Source: Phenylobacterium sp. SCN 70-31 (GTDB lineage Bacteria > Pseudomonadota > Alphaproteobacteria > Caulobacterales > Caulobacteraceae). From it: a stretch of DNA of 64,000 nucleotides. The number at the start of each line of letters is the position of its first letter. Position 1 is the stretch's first letter. The DNA lies in assembly GCF_001724605.1 (NCBI RefSeq), contig NZ_MEEX01000022.1, forward strand, positions 1 through 64,000. Direction: 5' to 3'. Shown piece by piece: positions 26,145 to 35,827 of this stretch. Under the pieces are notes generated by a model. The model made no database searches. It saw only the letters and a list, made by a program, of their open reading frames with translations, and had not been told where the DNA came from. The translations under genes and the position numbers were made by a program.

Positions 26145-27740
26145 GTGACGCAAGTCTGGCGCAGCGGCGTCTCCGGATCGCCGCTGCGGCTCCTGGCGCT
26201 GCTGGCTGCGGCCCTGGCCATACTGCCTCTGGCCGGGGTCGTAGCGGCGGCGTTCTCCGGCCAGGCGACCGCCGACATCGCCGCGCGCGATCTGTCGCGA
26301 TACGCCCTGTCGTCGATCGCCCTCTCCGCGGGCGTGGCGCTCTCGACGGCCGTCCTGGGGACCGTAGCGGCCTGGCTGGTCGCCATGCACCGCTTTCCCG
26401 GGCGCGATCTCTTCGCGTGGGCGCTGGCGTTGCCGCTGGCGATCCCGGCGTTCTCGGTGGCCTACGCCTACGCCGATTTTCTGGACGTGGCGGGCGACCT
26501 GCGGACGTGGATGCGCGGCGCCTGGGGGACGGACCTGCCCCTCAACATGCGCACCCTCGGCGGCGCGACCTTCGTGCTGTCCTGCGCCTTCTATCCCTAT
26601 GTCTATCTGGCCATGCGGGCCGCCTTCATGAACCAGTCTGTACAGGCGCTGGAAGCGGCGCGGATGCTGGGGTGCTCGCCGGGGCAAGCCGTCCTTCACG
26701 CAGCGTTGCCACTCTGTCGACCCGCCCTGGCCGCGGGCGTCGCCCTGGCGGTGATGGAAACCCTGGCCGACTACGGGGCGGTCCAGTTCCTCGGTGTCCA
26801 GACCCTGACCACCGGCGTGGTTCGCGCCTGGTTCGTCTACGGCTCGCTTACATCGGCGGCTCAGTTCGCCCTGCCCTTGATGGCCGCCGCCGCCGTGCTC
26901 CTGTGGATCGAACGCAGCGGTCGGCGCGGTCGCTCGCACGACGGCGCCAATGTCCGCTGGCGACGTCTCGAAGCCTCGCCGCTCAAGGGCCCCCGGGCGC
27001 TGGTCGCCACTGGCTTCTGCCTGACGCTCCTCACCGTCGGTTTCCTCCTGCCTGCGGCCTGGCTTGGCCTGGCGGCCATGGGAGTCACGCCCGAATGGCC
27101 GCGGCTGCTGCGCGCCGCGAGCCACTCCGTCGCGCTGGCCTCGGCAGGCGCCGTGGCCACGGTGTTCCTGGCCGCGCTCCTGGCCCTCGGCGCCGGCCGC
27201 CTGCCGGTGACCGCGCGTCTGGCGAGCCTGGGCTACGCCACGCCGGGCGCGGTCATGGCCATCGGTCTCCTGGCGCCCGCCGCCGTGTTCTGGAAAATCG
27301 CGCCGGGCGGCAGCGCAAGCCTTTGGGTCGGCCTCACGCTGCTCATCTTCGCCTACGCCGCCCGGTTGATGGCCGCAGCGCTGGAGCCCATCGAAGCCGG
27401 TCTCTCACGGGTGACGCCGTCGATGGTCGCAGCCGCCCGCAACCTGGGGCGAAGCGAAGTGGGCGCGGCTCTCGCGGTCCAGGCGCCGGTGGCTCGCGGA
27501 GCCTTGTTGACGGCGCTTCTCCTGGTGTTCATCGACGTGCTGAAAGAGCTGCCCGCGACCCTGATCCTGCGGCCGTTCAACTTCGACACGCTGGCGGTGA
27601 TGGCCGACAATTACGCGCGCGACGAACGCCTCGCCAACGCCGGGTGGCCTGCGCTGCTGGTCGTAGCCGCAGCGCTGCCGGTGGTCGTCTGGCTGACCCG
27701 CCGCATCACCGTCTCCAGGCCCGGAGAGGACACACCGTGA
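26145..27740 (+). CDS. fbpB: Fe(III) ABC transporter permease (FbpB type)
   Basis: A 531-residue inner-membrane permease with two fused MetI-like halves and about twelve membrane helices. Both halves carry the EAA loop that docks the ATPase: EAARMLGCSPGQAVLHAALP (about residues 171-190) and AARNLGRSEVGAALAVQAPV (about 430-450). It starts with GTG, with TAAGG close upstream. Its stop overlaps the GTG of the ATPase gene (GTGA at 27737). Together with the lipoprotein it moves periplasmic Fe(III) into the cytoplasm. Confidence 0.94.
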   Translation: MTQVWRSGVSGSPLRLLALLAAALAILPLAGVVAAAFSGQATADIAARDLSRYALSSIALSAGVALSTAVLGTVAAWLVAMHRFPGRDLFAWALALPLAIPAFSVAYAYADFLDVAGDLRTWMRGAWGTDLPLNMRTLGGATFVLSCAFYPYVYLAMRAAFMNQSVQALEAARMLGCSPGQAVLHAALPLCRPALAAGVALAVMETLADYGAVQFLGVQTLTTGVVRAWFVYGSLTSAAQFALPLMAAAAVLLWIERSGRRGRSHDGANVRWRRLEASPLKGPRALVATGFCLTLLTVGFLLPAAWLGLAAMGVTPEWPRLLRAASHSVALASAGAVATVFLAALLALGAGRLPVTARLASLGYATPGAVMAIGLLAPAAVFWKIAPGGSASLWVGLTLLIFAYAARLMAAALEPIEAGLSRVTPSMVAAARNLGRSEVGAALAVQAPVARGALLTALLLVFIDVLKELPATLILRPFNFDTLAVMADNYARDERLANAGWPALLVVAAALPVVVWLTRRITVSRPGEDTP

Positions 27741-28768
27741 GCCTGAGCCCCACCGATATCCGCGTGCAGAACGTGACGAAGCGCTATGGCGACCGCACGG
27801 CGGTGGACCGGATCGACCTCGAACTCCGGCCCGGCCGCATCACCGCCCTGCTCGGCCCGTCGGGTTGCGGAAAAAGCACATTGCTGCGTCTCATCGCCGG
27901 CCTTGAAGTCCCGGACGAGGGGCGGATCCTGGCCGGCGAGACCCTGCTGGCTGGGCCGGGGACCTTCATCCCTCCCGAACGGCGCAGCGTCGGCCTCGTC
28001 TTCCAGGACTACGCCCTCTTTCCGCATCTCGACGTGCTTCAGAATGTGATGTTCGGCCTGCGCGACCGACCGGCGGTCGAGCGTCGGGGACGTGCGCTGG
28101 CCCTGCTCGAACAACTCCGCCTGGGCGCCCGCGCCGGCGATTGGCCCCACACCCTCTCCGGTGGCGAACAGCAGCGCGCCGCCCTCGCCCGCGCACTCGC
28201 CCGGGAGCCATCCGTGGTCCTCATGGACGAACCGTTTTCAGGTCTCGACCCGCATCTTCGCGCCGAGGTCAGGGCCACGGTCCTCTCCGCCCTGCGCGAT
28301 GCGGGCGCGGCGGTCCTGATCGTCACCCATGACGCCGAGGACGCGCTGCTCATGGCCGACGATCTGGCGCTGATGTCCCACGGCGCGGTAATCCAGCGCG
28401 GGACGCCCGAAGACTGCTACCTGAAACCGGTCTCCCGCGAGGCCGCCGGCATGCTGGGCGACGTCAATGCGGTTCCTGTCGTGGTCCGGGCCGGCCAGGC
28501 CGAGACTCCCTTCGGCACGACTCCCGCGCCCGGGATCGCCGACGGCCAAGCCGTTCTCCTGGTTCGTCCGGAATCGCTGGAGTTGGCGGCGACGGGCGCC
28601 CCGGCGAAAGTCGTGGCCGCCCGCTTTGCCGGGGCCGTGCGCGAACTGGTCCTGGACGTCGACGGTCTGACGCTGCGGCTGCGCACCACGGATCGCGCCG
28701 CCGGGCCCGACACACCGGTCACGGTTGCACTGAGCGCGGATCGAGCCCACGTGACGCCCATCGTTTAG
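27737..28768 (+). CDS. fbpC: Fe(III) ABC transporter ATP-binding protein (FbpC type)
   Basis: A 343-residue ATPase. It has Walker A GPSGCGKST (about residues 37-45), Q-loop VFQDYALFPHL, signature LSGGEQQRAALARAL, Walker B VVLMDEPFSGLD and the H-loop VTHDAEDAL. A C-terminal TOBE-like domain (about 240-343) follows, as in FbpC/PotA. The GTG start overlaps the permease stop. An open frame extends far upstream in this phase but runs antisense-like through fbpB and is not coding. It is the last gene of the iron operon; no strong terminator follows, only a modest CTGGCGC/GCGCCAG hairpin at 28794-28815. Confidence 0.95.
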   Translation: MSLSPTDIRVQNVTKRYGDRTAVDRIDLELRPGRITALLGPSGCGKSTLLRLIAGLEVPDEGRILAGETLLAGPGTFIPPERRSVGLVFQDYALFPHLDVLQNVMFGLRDRPAVERRGRALALLEQLRLGARAGDWPHTLSGGEQQRAALARALAREPSVVLMDEPFSGLDPHLRAEVRATVLSALRDAGAAVLIVTHDAEDALLMADDLALMSHGAVIQRGTPEDCYLKPVSREAAGMLGDVNAVPVVVRAGQAETPFGTTPAPGIADGQAVLLVRPESLELAATGAPAKVVAARFAGAVRELVLDVDGLTLRLRTTDRAAGPDTPVTVALSADRAHVTPIV

Positions 28769-28874
28769 TGTTCGGTCCGGATGTGAGTTGGTCTGGCGCC
28801 AGCAGGTGCGCCAGGGCTCCGTCTTCCAGGCGTCGCGCTTGGGCTTGAGGCCGTCGAGGCGGCCGGATCTTCGC

Positions 28875-31301
28875 TCAGGCGGCCGCGGTCTCGATGTCGT
28901 GGGCGTCGTCGCTCACCGCCGCCTGTAGCGCCTCGAAGAGACGACCGGCTTCGATGGGCTTGGCCACGAAGGCGTCCATGCCCGATTGCAGATACTCTGC
29001 GATCTGGTGACTCATCGCATTGGCGGTCAGGGCGATGATGGGGGTGCGGGCCCGGCCTTCGGAACGCTCCCGCGTCCGGATCAGAGCGGTGGCTGTGGGG
29101 CCGTCCATGATCGGCATCTGGACATCCATCAGGATGGCGTCCCACGCCTCGCGCTCCCACGCCTCCACCGCCTGACGGCCGTCGGCGACGACCTCCGGCT
29201 CCACCCCCACCTGCGCCAGCAGGGTCCTGAGGACGAGCTGGTTCATCGCATTGTCCTCGGCCGCCAGCACGCGCAGCGGCCGTACGGAGACCGTCTCCGC
29301 CGGCCGGGAAGTTATCTTGCGTGCAGGCTTCTGACGCGTCGGTCTCGGACGCGGCGCAGCGCGAGCCACCTTCTTCAGCGGCAAGCGCGCCGTGAAGGTG
29401 GAGCCCATCCCGGGCGCGCTGGTGGCGGAGATCTCGCCGCCCATCAGTTCGGTCAGTTCGCGGCAGATGGCCAAGCCCAGCCCGGTGCCTCCGAACCTAC
29501 GGGTGGTCGAGGCGTCCGCCTGCTGGAACTTGCGGAAGAGACCTGCGAGCTGGAACGGGGTCATGCCGATCCCGGAGTCCATGACCGTCAGCGAAAGCGC
29601 ACCCTTCTCGCAGCCGATCCGCACCTTCACCCCGCCTTGCTCGGTGAACTTCAGCGCGTTGGAGACGAGGTTCCAGAGGATCTGACGAACCCGCACCTCG
29701 TCGCCCTCGTAGACACCCTGGGCGGCGCGGTCGACGGTCAGCTCGAACGACACGTTCTTGGCCTCGGCGATCGCCTGGAAGGTGGCGTGGACGGTCTTCG
29801 CGAGGGCGCCCGCCTCGAAGCGGGCCGTCTCCAACGCGAGTTTCCCGGCCTCGACCTTCGAAAGATCCAACACGTCGTTCAGGATCGCGAGCAGGCTCTC
29901 GCCCGACTGGCGGATCACGTCGATCCGCTCGCGCTGCACCTCGGTGAGCTGCGCGTCGGAGGCCAGCGCCTGGGCCATGCCGAGGACCCCGTTCAGGGGC
30001 GTGCGGATCTCGTGGCTCATGGTGGCCAGGAAGGCGCTCTTGGCCCGGTTCGCCGCCTCGGCCTCGTCCTTCGCGGTGACCAGCGCACGTTCGGCCGCCT
30101 TTTGGGCGGTGATGTTGCGAAGCGCGCCGACGAGCCGCACGGGCCGCCCCGTCTCGTCGGCGATCAACCGGGCCACACCGGAGGCCCAGATCTCCTGGCC
30201 GTCCGAGCGCGCGATCCGATGTTCCGGCCTGTACGGCGCGCCCTCGCGCATATGACGCTGCCACGCGGCCTTCACCCCTCCGACGTCGCGACGATCGATG
30301 CCGCGATAGATGTCCTCGGCCATGTCGGCGTAGGTCATGGGCCGCTCGAAGAACGTGTCTTCGGCGCCGACCTTGATCAGTTCCTGGCGCACATAGTCCA
30401 TCTCGTAGACATGCAGGTCCGAAATCTCCAGGACCAGCTTCAGGCGCTCTTCGGAGCGCTCGGCGCGCTCCAGCCCCTCGACGAGTTCGGTGATGTCGTA
30501 GGAGCTGATGATGAGGCCACCCACCTCGCCTCGGTGATCGCGCCACGGGGTGAGTTCCAGCCGCAGCCACGCCTTGCCTCCGTCCGTCGCAGGGATCTGG
30601 AGCCGCTCGATCGAATGCCGGTGACCCTCGAGGCACCAGGCCAGGCCGTCGCGCCACTGATCGAACATGTCCGGGCGCAGTTCGAACAGCGTCTTGCCGA
30701 TGACCTCGCGCCCCTCGAGACCGCGGGCCTTGACCCACTGCGGGCTCGCGTAGAGGAGCCGCATGTCCCGATCGGTCAGGACCATGGCCACCGGCATCGA
30801 GTCCACGATCGCCGACACGGTCCGTTCGGAGCCCGCCTTGACACGGGCAGCCTGGGCGCGGGTCCATTCGTCGGCGGCGAAGTCGGCGAGGTCCTGCAAT
30901 CGTCGCGCCAGGGCCGGATCGTAGGCTCGGGCGCCCGGACCGGCGACCCAAAGCGCGCCCGGCGTCGTATCATCCTCCAGCCGGATCGGCGCGCCCGCGT
31001 AGAACAGCGGCCCCGGGAGGCCCCTGACCAGCGGATCGTCGCGGAACCGAGGATCGAGCCGACAGTCCTCGAGCCAGAGCAACTCGCCGGAGCGGATCAC
31101 CTCGCGGACGCCAGCGGCGGCGCCCAGGTCCCGCTCGTTTCGGCGGCTGCGCCAGACGCTTTCGGGTGTCACCAGGGTGATCTGGGCCTCGACCTGGCCG
31201 AACAGGGCGCGGGCGAGCCGGGTCGCGCGGTCGAAGACAGGCCTGGAATTCTCCAGGCCGGGCGGCATCTCTTCCGCGGCTGCGCCAAGCGCGTTCGACA
31301 T
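28875..31301 (-). CDS. Hybrid sensor histidine kinase / response regulator (GAF-PAS-PAS-HK-REC)
   Basis: An 808-residue soluble kinase without membrane helices. Order: a GAF-like domain (about 20-160), PAS 1 (about 175-295, [20 protein letters not shown], ending [12 protein letters not shown]), PAS 2 (about 300-420, ending [14 protein letters not shown]), the HisKA domain with [15 protein letters not shown], the ATPase domain ([33 protein letters not shown]) and a C-terminal receiver with [11 protein letters not shown] and the Lys in VAKPIEAG. I chose the ATG at 31301, preceded by GGGGGAAG. It lacks an HPt domain, so phosphate probably passes to a separate HPt protein or stays internal. It is convergent with the iron operon and likely a single transcript. 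Confidence 0.93.
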   Translation of the reverse strand: MSNALGAAAEEMPPGLENSRPVFDRATRLARALFGQVEAQITLVTPESVWRSRRNERDLGAAAGVREVIRSGELLWLEDCRLDPRFRDDPLVRGLPGPLFYAGAPIRLEDDTTPGALWVAGPGARAYDPALARRLQDLADFAADEWTRAQAARVKAGSERTVSAIVDSMPVAMVLTDRDMRLLYASPQWVKARGLEGREVIGKTLFELRPDMFDQWRDGLAWCLEGHRHSIERLQIPATDGGKAWLRLELTPWRDHRGEVGGLIISSYDITELVEGLERAERSEERLKLVLEISDLHVYEMDYVRQELIKVGAEDTFFERPMTYADMAEDIYRGIDRRDVGGVKAAWQRHMREGAPYRPEHRIARSDGQEIWASGVARLIADETGRPVRLVGALRNITAQKAAERALVTAKDEAEAANRAKSAFLATMSHEIRTPLNGVLGMAQALASDAQLTEVQRERIDVIRQSGESLLAILNDVLDLSKVEAGKLALETARFEAGALAKTVHATFQAIAEAKNVSFELTVDRAAQGVYEGDEVRVRQILWNLVSNALKFTEQGGVKVRIGCEKGALSLTVMDSGIGMTPFQLAGLFRKFQQADASTTRRFGGTGLGLAICRELTELMGGEISATSAPGMGSTFTARLPLKKVARAAPRPRPTRQKPARKITSRPAETVSVRPLRVLAAEDNAMNQLVLRTLLAQVGVEPEVVADGRQAVEAWEREAWDAILMDVQMPIMDGPTATALIRTRERSEGRARTPIIALTANAMSHQIAEYLQSGMDAFVAKPIEAGRLFEALQAAVSDDAHDIETAAA

Positions 31302-31375
31302 CGACTTCCCCCGAGGCGCGCTCTTCGCAGCGTCTCCCCCGCCAGCATTATGATCCATAGCCGTTGAATGGGGGC

Positions 31376-32167
31376 TTAACGCAATGTGAGCGTGTACAGT
31401 ACGATGCCGCTCGTGGTCGCCATGTTGAGCGAATCGAAGCCGCCTTCCATCTGGATGCGAACGGTCCTGGTCCGCGCCAGCACCGTCTCGGGCAACCCGG
31501 GTCCCTCCGCGCCCAACAACACGGCGACCCGACCCCTGAGGCGGACGTCCTGAAGGTTCTCGGCGCCGGCCGGCGAGAGCGCGACCGTTTCGAAGCCGGC
31601 TTCGATGAGCGCGTCCGCCATCTGCTCCCCGCTTCCCACCCGCACGAACGGCGTCGTGAGGGCGGCGCCCACGCTGACGCGGATCGCTTTCCGGTAAAAA
31701 GGGTCGCAGCACGTGTCGTCCAGAAGCACCGCATCGGCCCCAAAGGCGGCGGCGTTGCGGAAGACGCCGCCCATGTTGTCGTGGTTGGCGACGCCGACGA
31801 GGCCCACGATCAGAGCCCGCGGCGGCAGACCCGTCAGCAGCGCGGCGGCGTCCCGTCGAGGCCGGCGCCCTACGGCCAGGACGCCGCGGTGGATGGGGAA
31901 CCCCACCACCTTGTCCATCGCCGCCTGCCCGGCCGCGTAGATCGGAATCTCGCCCGGCAAAGCGGAGATGAGGTCAGACAGGCTCTCCACGCGGTGAGCG
32001 GCGATCAGCACCGACTCCAACATGTCGGGCGCGGCGCGGACCACCTTCTCCAGTACGACCCGCCCTTCGGCCATAAAGCGTCCGCCGTGACCCGCGAGGT
32101 CGCGGTCCCTGACATGCCGATAAGGCTCCAGGCGCGGATCTTCCGGATCGTCGACCTCGACGATCAC
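31376..32167 (-). CDS. SpoU/TrmH-family RNA 2'-O-methyltransferase
   Basis: A 263-residue SPOUT methyltransferase that uses S-adenosylmethionine to methylate ribose in tRNA or rRNA. The N-terminal part (about 1-100) is the substrate-binding region. The knot motifs follow: NMGGVFRNAAAFGADAVLL (motif 1), LLGAEGPGLP (motif 2) and DSLNMATTSGIVLY (motif 3, with Met-Ala in place of the usual Val-Ala). The GTG start immediately follows the stop of the thioesterase gene, so translation may be coupled. The exact RNA target cannot be told from sequence. Confidence 0.9.
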   Translation of the reverse strand: MIVEVDDPEDPRLEPYRHVRDRDLAGHGGRFMAEGRVVLEKVVRAAPDMLESVLIAAHRVESLSDLISALPGEIPIYAAGQAAMDKVVGFPIHRGVLAVGRRPRRDAAALLTGLPPRALIVGLVGVANHDNMGGVFRNAAAFGADAVLLDDTCCDPFYRKAIRVSVGAALTTPFVRVGSGEQMADALIEAGFETVALSPAGAENLQDVRLRGRVAVLLGAEGPGLPETVLARTRTVRIQMEGGFDSLNMATTSGIVLYTLTLR

Positions 32168-32986
32168 TCAGCGATCCGTCGCGTTGTCGCGGATTCGCGC
32201 GATCATGGACTGGCTGGCGATCGCCATCAGTTCGCCGTCCTGTGCGAAGAGATGCATCGAGCCGTGCGCGAAGCCGCCGTGCATCCCCGACATGCTGATG
32301 TCGCAGAGCACCCATTCGGTCGGAACGATCCGCCGGATGCGCAGGGTGTTGTCGAGGCTGTTGCCGCCGGCGTTGCGCCCCATTGCGGCGCCCAGGCCCG
32401 AGGGCGCCAGGTCCGCCATGATCGCCAGCATCGCCGTATCGATCGGAAAGCCCTCGCGCGGGCGCACCCAGATCATAGAGCGCCCATCGGCTTCCGGATG
32501 GCCCACCCGATCGGCGCCATAGCGGCCTTTCGCGCGGCGGACCTCCAAGCGGCTGTGGAGGCCCTCCTGCACGTGGCGCCAATGCGCAGCGGGTTCGCAG
32601 TCCTCGGGCGGCGGCGCGTCCGGCATCTGGACCCACTGCTCCGAAAGGTCCGATGGGCGAGCGCCCAGGGCGGCGTTGACGGTCAGGATCTCTTTGTCGC
32701 CCACATGGCCGATGACCCGGGCCTGGGTGTTGTACTTGCCTTCCACAGGCGTCCAGACGTCCAGGTCCACGACGCTTCCGGGGCGCGCGTACGACAGATA
32801 CTGCGCCGTCGCCCAGATCACCGGCCGGTCGCAGGTGCGCTCCATCGCCGAGACCGCCGAAGCCAGACCCACGCCCCCGAACATGAACATCGCTCCGGGC
32901 GGGCCGACGCTGATGTTCGGCTCGACCGGCAAGTACCAGCGATGCGGATTGTGGGTGGCGCGCAGGTCGAAGAAGAGCTTGTGCAT
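32168..32986 (-). CDS. Acyl-CoA thioesterase, TesB-like double hotdog
   Basis: A 272-residue protein whose two halves resemble the double-hotdog fold of type II acyl-CoA thioesterases, which release fatty acids from CoA. In the first half, GGVGLASAVSAMERTCDRPV and ATAQYLSYARPGSVVDLDV fit the first hotdog. In the second, TEWVLCDISMSGMHGGFAHG and MHLFAQDGELMAIASQSMIAR fit the second hotdog. I chose the ATG at 32986; the frame is open for 12 more codons without a ribosome site. It precedes the SpoU methyltransferase gene with no gap. Confidence 0.78.
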   Translation of the reverse strand: MHKLFFDLRATHNPHRWYLPVEPNISVGPPGAMFMFGGVGLASAVSAMERTCDRPVIWATAQYLSYARPGSVVDLDVWTPVEGKYNTQARVIGHVGDKEILTVNAALGARPSDLSEQWVQMPDAPPPEDCEPAAHWRHVQEGLHSRLEVRRAKGRYGADRVGHPEADGRSMIWVRPREGFPIDTAMLAIMADLAPSGLGAAMGRNAGGNSLDNTLRIRRIVPTEWVLCDISMSGMHGGFAHGSMHLFAQDGELMAIASQSMIARIRDNATDR

Positions 32987-33141
32987 CCGCCATCTGAAAG
33001 CGTGTCGCGGACGGCAGCGCAAGAGGCGTGTCGGTGACGCGAGATTGCCGCCGACACACGCTTTGCGAGAAATCGTTCACCAAGCCTGAACCAACAAAAT
33101 TAAGCGTGAAGTCAGAGGCGTGCGCCTAGTCTCCGCCTGCG

Positions 33142-33546
33142 ATGATCAGCCCTCCGCTCTCGCAACTCGGCGCAACGGTCCTGCGGCGGCCGTTCTACAT
33201 GCCGCTGGCGTTCGTGCTCAGCGGGATGGTGCTGGCCTTGTCGATGACGCCGTTCTTCGACGTGTTCGTCCCGCGCCTGCTTCTGTTCTACGCCGGAACC
33301 GCCCTGGCCTACGCCCTGATGCCCTATGTGCGCCGCGGCGACATCCCGCTGGTCGCAGCCTGGGTCATTCTCGTCAGCGAACTCGCGCCCTGCGTCGCCG
33401 GCGAACTGATATCGCCGGTCAAGGTGACCGCCGACGCCCTGGGCGTTCTCATGGCCACCGGACCGATCTATCTCGCCCGGCTGCGACAGGTGATGCAGGG
33501 CGACGTCCGGCCCGCCGGACGTCGCGCCTCGGAACTCCGCCGCTAG
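33142..33546 (+). CDS. Membrane protein of unknown function
   Basis: A 134-residue protein with about four membrane segments: near 18-36 (FYMPLAFVLSGMVLALSM), 40-60 (FDVFVPRLLLFYAGTALAY), 70-90 (IPLVAAWVILVSELAP) and 100-115. The basic tail (GRRASELRR) should be cytoplasmic. I see no family signature and no ribosome site before the ATG. It lies alone between the divergent thioesterase gene and the convergent SDR gene. Confidence 0.55.
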   Translation: MISPPLSQLGATVLRRPFYMPLAFVLSGMVLALSMTPFFDVFVPRLLLFYAGTALAYALMPYVRRGDIPLVAAWVILVSELAPCVAGELISPVKVTADALGVLMATGPIYLARLRQVMQGDVRPAGRRASELRR

Positions 33547-33556
33547 GCGTTCGCCC

Positions 33557-34327
33557 CTAGAAATTGGCTCGGCGACTGATCGCGCCGTCCACCACCATGT
33601 TGATCCCGGTCGTGAAAGCCGAGCGTGGGCTGGCCAGGAAGACGGTCGCCGCCGCGACTTCCTCGGGCGTCGCCATCCGGCCGGTGGGATTTCTCTGAAT
33701 CATCTGTTCGAAAAAGGCGGGCATCCCGGCCTTCACCCGGCCCCAGACACCGTCCTCGAAGAACACCGTCCCCGGCGACACCACGTTGCAGCGGATCCCC
33801 TTCGGGGCGTTCTCCCGCGCCAGGCCCTTGGCGAAATGGATCTGCGCGGCCTTCATCGCTCCATAGGCGTCGGGTCGGTCGGCTTCGGCCGCCGAGATGG
33901 ACGATGTGATCAGGAACGCCGCGTCGCCCCTGTCGGCCGCCGCCTTCTCCAGCAGCGGCTTCGCCGCCTCGAACGTTCGCACCGCCCCCAGGATGTCGAT
34001 CTCGAACATGGCGCGCCAGGTGTCCTCGCCCGCACCGTTCACCAGGGCGCTGGCGTTGGAGACCAGGATGTCCACCCCGCCCAGAGCCTCTCCGGCCGCG
34101 GTGACGAAACCTTTCAGCGCCGGGCCGTCGGCAATGTCCACGACCTGGCCGAACGCCTTGACGCCCTTCGCCTCCAGGGCCCGCACCGTCTCGGTCACCT
34201 GCCCTGCGTTGCGGGCGCAGATGGCGACATTGGCCCCCTCGTCCGCGAACGCCGCGGCGATGGCCCGGCCGATGCCGCGCGTCGCGCCGGTCACCACCGC
34301 CGTCTTGCCCCTGAGTTGCAGGTCCAT
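33557..34327 (-). CDS. Short-chain dehydrogenase/reductase
   Basis: A 256-residue classical SDR with an NAD(P)-binding Rossmann start (TGATRGIGRAIAAAF, residues 13-27), the VSNAS segment in place of NNAG, and the catalytic Ser in SSISAAE with YGAMK as Tyr-x-x-x-Lys. The C-terminal PTGRMATPEEVAAATVFLAS and TTGINMVVDGA are typical for oxidoreductases acting on hydroxyacyl or secondary alcohol substrates. AGGAGG lies five bases before the ATG. It follows the MatB-like gene by about 40 bases and may act in the same pathway. Confidence 0.9.
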   Translation of the reverse strand: MDLQLRGKTAVVTGATRGIGRAIAAAFADEGANVAICARNAGQVTETVRALEAKGVKAFGQVVDIADGPALKGFVTAAGEALGGVDILVSNASALVNGAGEDTWRAMFEIDILGAVRTFEAAKPLLEKAAADRGDAAFLITSSISAAEADRPDAYGAMKAAQIHFAKGLARENAPKGIRCNVVSPGTVFFEDGVWGRVKAGMPAFFEQMIQRNPTGRMATPEEVAAATVFLASPRSAFTTGINMVVDGAISRRANF

Positions 34328-34368
34328 CCCGTCCTCCTGTCTTGTGGGGGCGGACCTTGCCCGAAGGC

Positions 34369-35787
34369 CTAGGCGCCGAACAAGCCGGCATGCGCCTCGC
34401 GCAGCCGGTTCTTCTGGACCTTTCCCATGGTGTTGCGCGGTAGTTCGTCCACGAAGATCACCCGTTTGGGCGCCTTGTAGGCAGCCAGCTGGCGCCGCGC
34501 CTCGGCGACGATCGCCGCCTCGTCGCCGGTTCCCATGACCACCGCCACCACGCCTTCGCCAAAGTCCGGGTGCGGCACGCCGATGACGGCGCTCTCCACG
34601 ACGCCTGGAAGTTCGTCGAGAACCAGTTCGACCTCCTTCGGATAGACGTTGTAGCCGCCCGATATGATCAGGTCCTTGGCCCGGCCCGAGATCCAGACCC
34701 GGCCATCGGGGTCGCGGTGGCCCACGTCGCCCGTGAGGAAGAAACCGTCGGCGGTGAACTCCTCGGCCGTCTTCTGGGGCATGCGCCAGTAGCCGGAGAA
34801 CACCGACGGCCCGCGGATCTGGATGACGCCTGCGGCCTCCCCGCCGCCGATCCGCAGTTCCACCCCCGGCAATGGATAGCCCACCGAGCCGGCGATCCGG
34901 TCGCCATCCAGCGGGTTGGTGGTGATGATCACCGCCTCGCTCATCCCGTAGCGTTCCAGGATGCGCTGGCCGGTGCGCGCCTCGAACTCGGCGAAGGTCG
35001 AGGGCAGCAGGGGCGCGGAGCCCGAGATGAACAGCCTGACCGCCGCCGCGCGTTCGCGGGTGAAGGCCGGATTGGCCAGCAGGCGGGTGTAGAAGGTCGG
35101 CACGCCCATCATCACCGTGGCCCGCCCGAGCCCCGCCAGCACCTCGTCGTCGGAAAACTTCGGCAGCCAGACCATCGGACAGCCCGACAGGAGGGCGCAG
35201 TGCAACGCGACGAACAGGCCGTGGACGTGGAAGATCGGCAGGGCATGCAACAGCACGTCGTCGGACGTGAAACCCCAGGCCTCATGCAACGCCAGGGCGT
35301 TGGCGGCCAGGGCGCCGTGCGTCAGCATCGCGCCCTTCGATCGACCCGTGGTGCCCGAGGTGTAGATCAGGGACGCAAGGTCCGAGGCTTCTCGCGCGAC
35401 CGCGGCGCTCAGCGGCGTGTGGCGGCGGGCCTCGTCCACCCAGGTGGGTGGGTCGGTAACGAAGGCGGCAGGTTCGGCGTCGCCCAGGAAATACTCCACC
35501 TCGGCGGGCGTATATGCGCTGTTGAGCGGCAGGTAGACGGCGCCCGCCATCAGCACGCCCAGATAGATCATGATCGACTCGGGGCTCTTCTCGGCCTGGA
35601 GCGCCACGCGGTCGCCCGGCCGCACGCCCTCGGTCACGAGTCGACCCGCCACATGGGCCGCCCCGGCCTCGAGTTCGCCGTAGCTGACGGTCGTCCCGTT
35701 GCTCAGGATGAAACAGGACGCTCTCCGGTCGGCCGGAAAGCGGGCGGCCAGAAGATCGTAGAGGTTCGCGGAAATTGGAGCGGTCAT
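34369..35787 (-). CDS. Malonyl-CoA synthetase-like AMP-binding ligase (MatB type)
   Basis: A 472-residue acyl-adenylate ligase. The ATP-binding loop YTSGTTGRSKGAMLTH is followed by LPIFHVHGLFVALHCALLSG and ERYGMSEAVIITTNPLDGDR, and by FLTGDVGHRDPDGRVWISGRAKD and the C-terminal Lys in RNTMGKVQKN. The combination AVYLPLNSAYTPAEVEYFLGD with LPIFHVHG resembles rhizobial MatB, which makes malonyl-CoA from malonate. The protein is slightly shorter than typical MatB (about 500). GGGAAGG precedes the ATG. A divergent amidase starts 40 bases away. Class assignment is firm; malonate specificity is an inference. Confidence 0.82.
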   Translation of the reverse strand: MTAPISANLYDLLAARFPADRRASCFILSNGTTVSYGELEAGAAHVAGRLVTEGVRPGDRVALQAEKSPESIMIYLGVLMAGAVYLPLNSAYTPAEVEYFLGDAEPAAFVTDPPTWVDEARRHTPLSAAVAREASDLASLIYTSGTTGRSKGAMLTHGALAANALALHEAWGFTSDDVLLHALPIFHVHGLFVALHCALLSGCPMVWLPKFSDDEVLAGLGRATVMMGVPTFYTRLLANPAFTRERAAAVRLFISGSAPLLPSTFAEFEARTGQRILERYGMSEAVIITTNPLDGDRIAGSVGYPLPGVELRIGGGEAAGVIQIRGPSVFSGYWRMPQKTAEEFTADGFFLTGDVGHRDPDGRVWISGRAKDLIISGGYNVYPKEVELVLDELPGVVESAVIGVPHPDFGEGVVAVVMGTGDEAAIVAEARRQLAAYKAPKRVIFVDELPRNTMGKVQKNRLREAHAGLFGA

Positions 35788-35827
35788 GGGCCTTCCCTAG
35801 CTCATTTTCCGTTGCGATTGTCGCCCC

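Noticed and set aside
25131..27125. 664-codon open frame on the minus strand opposite fbpA/fbpB
   Set aside because: Antisense to clear ABC transporter genes, low-complexity Gly/His/Arg composition, no ribosome site.
28794..28815. CTGGCGC/GCGCCAG hairpin as terminator of the iron operon
   Set aside because: The stem is short, the loop is long and no T run follows, so the evidence is too weak for a terminator call.
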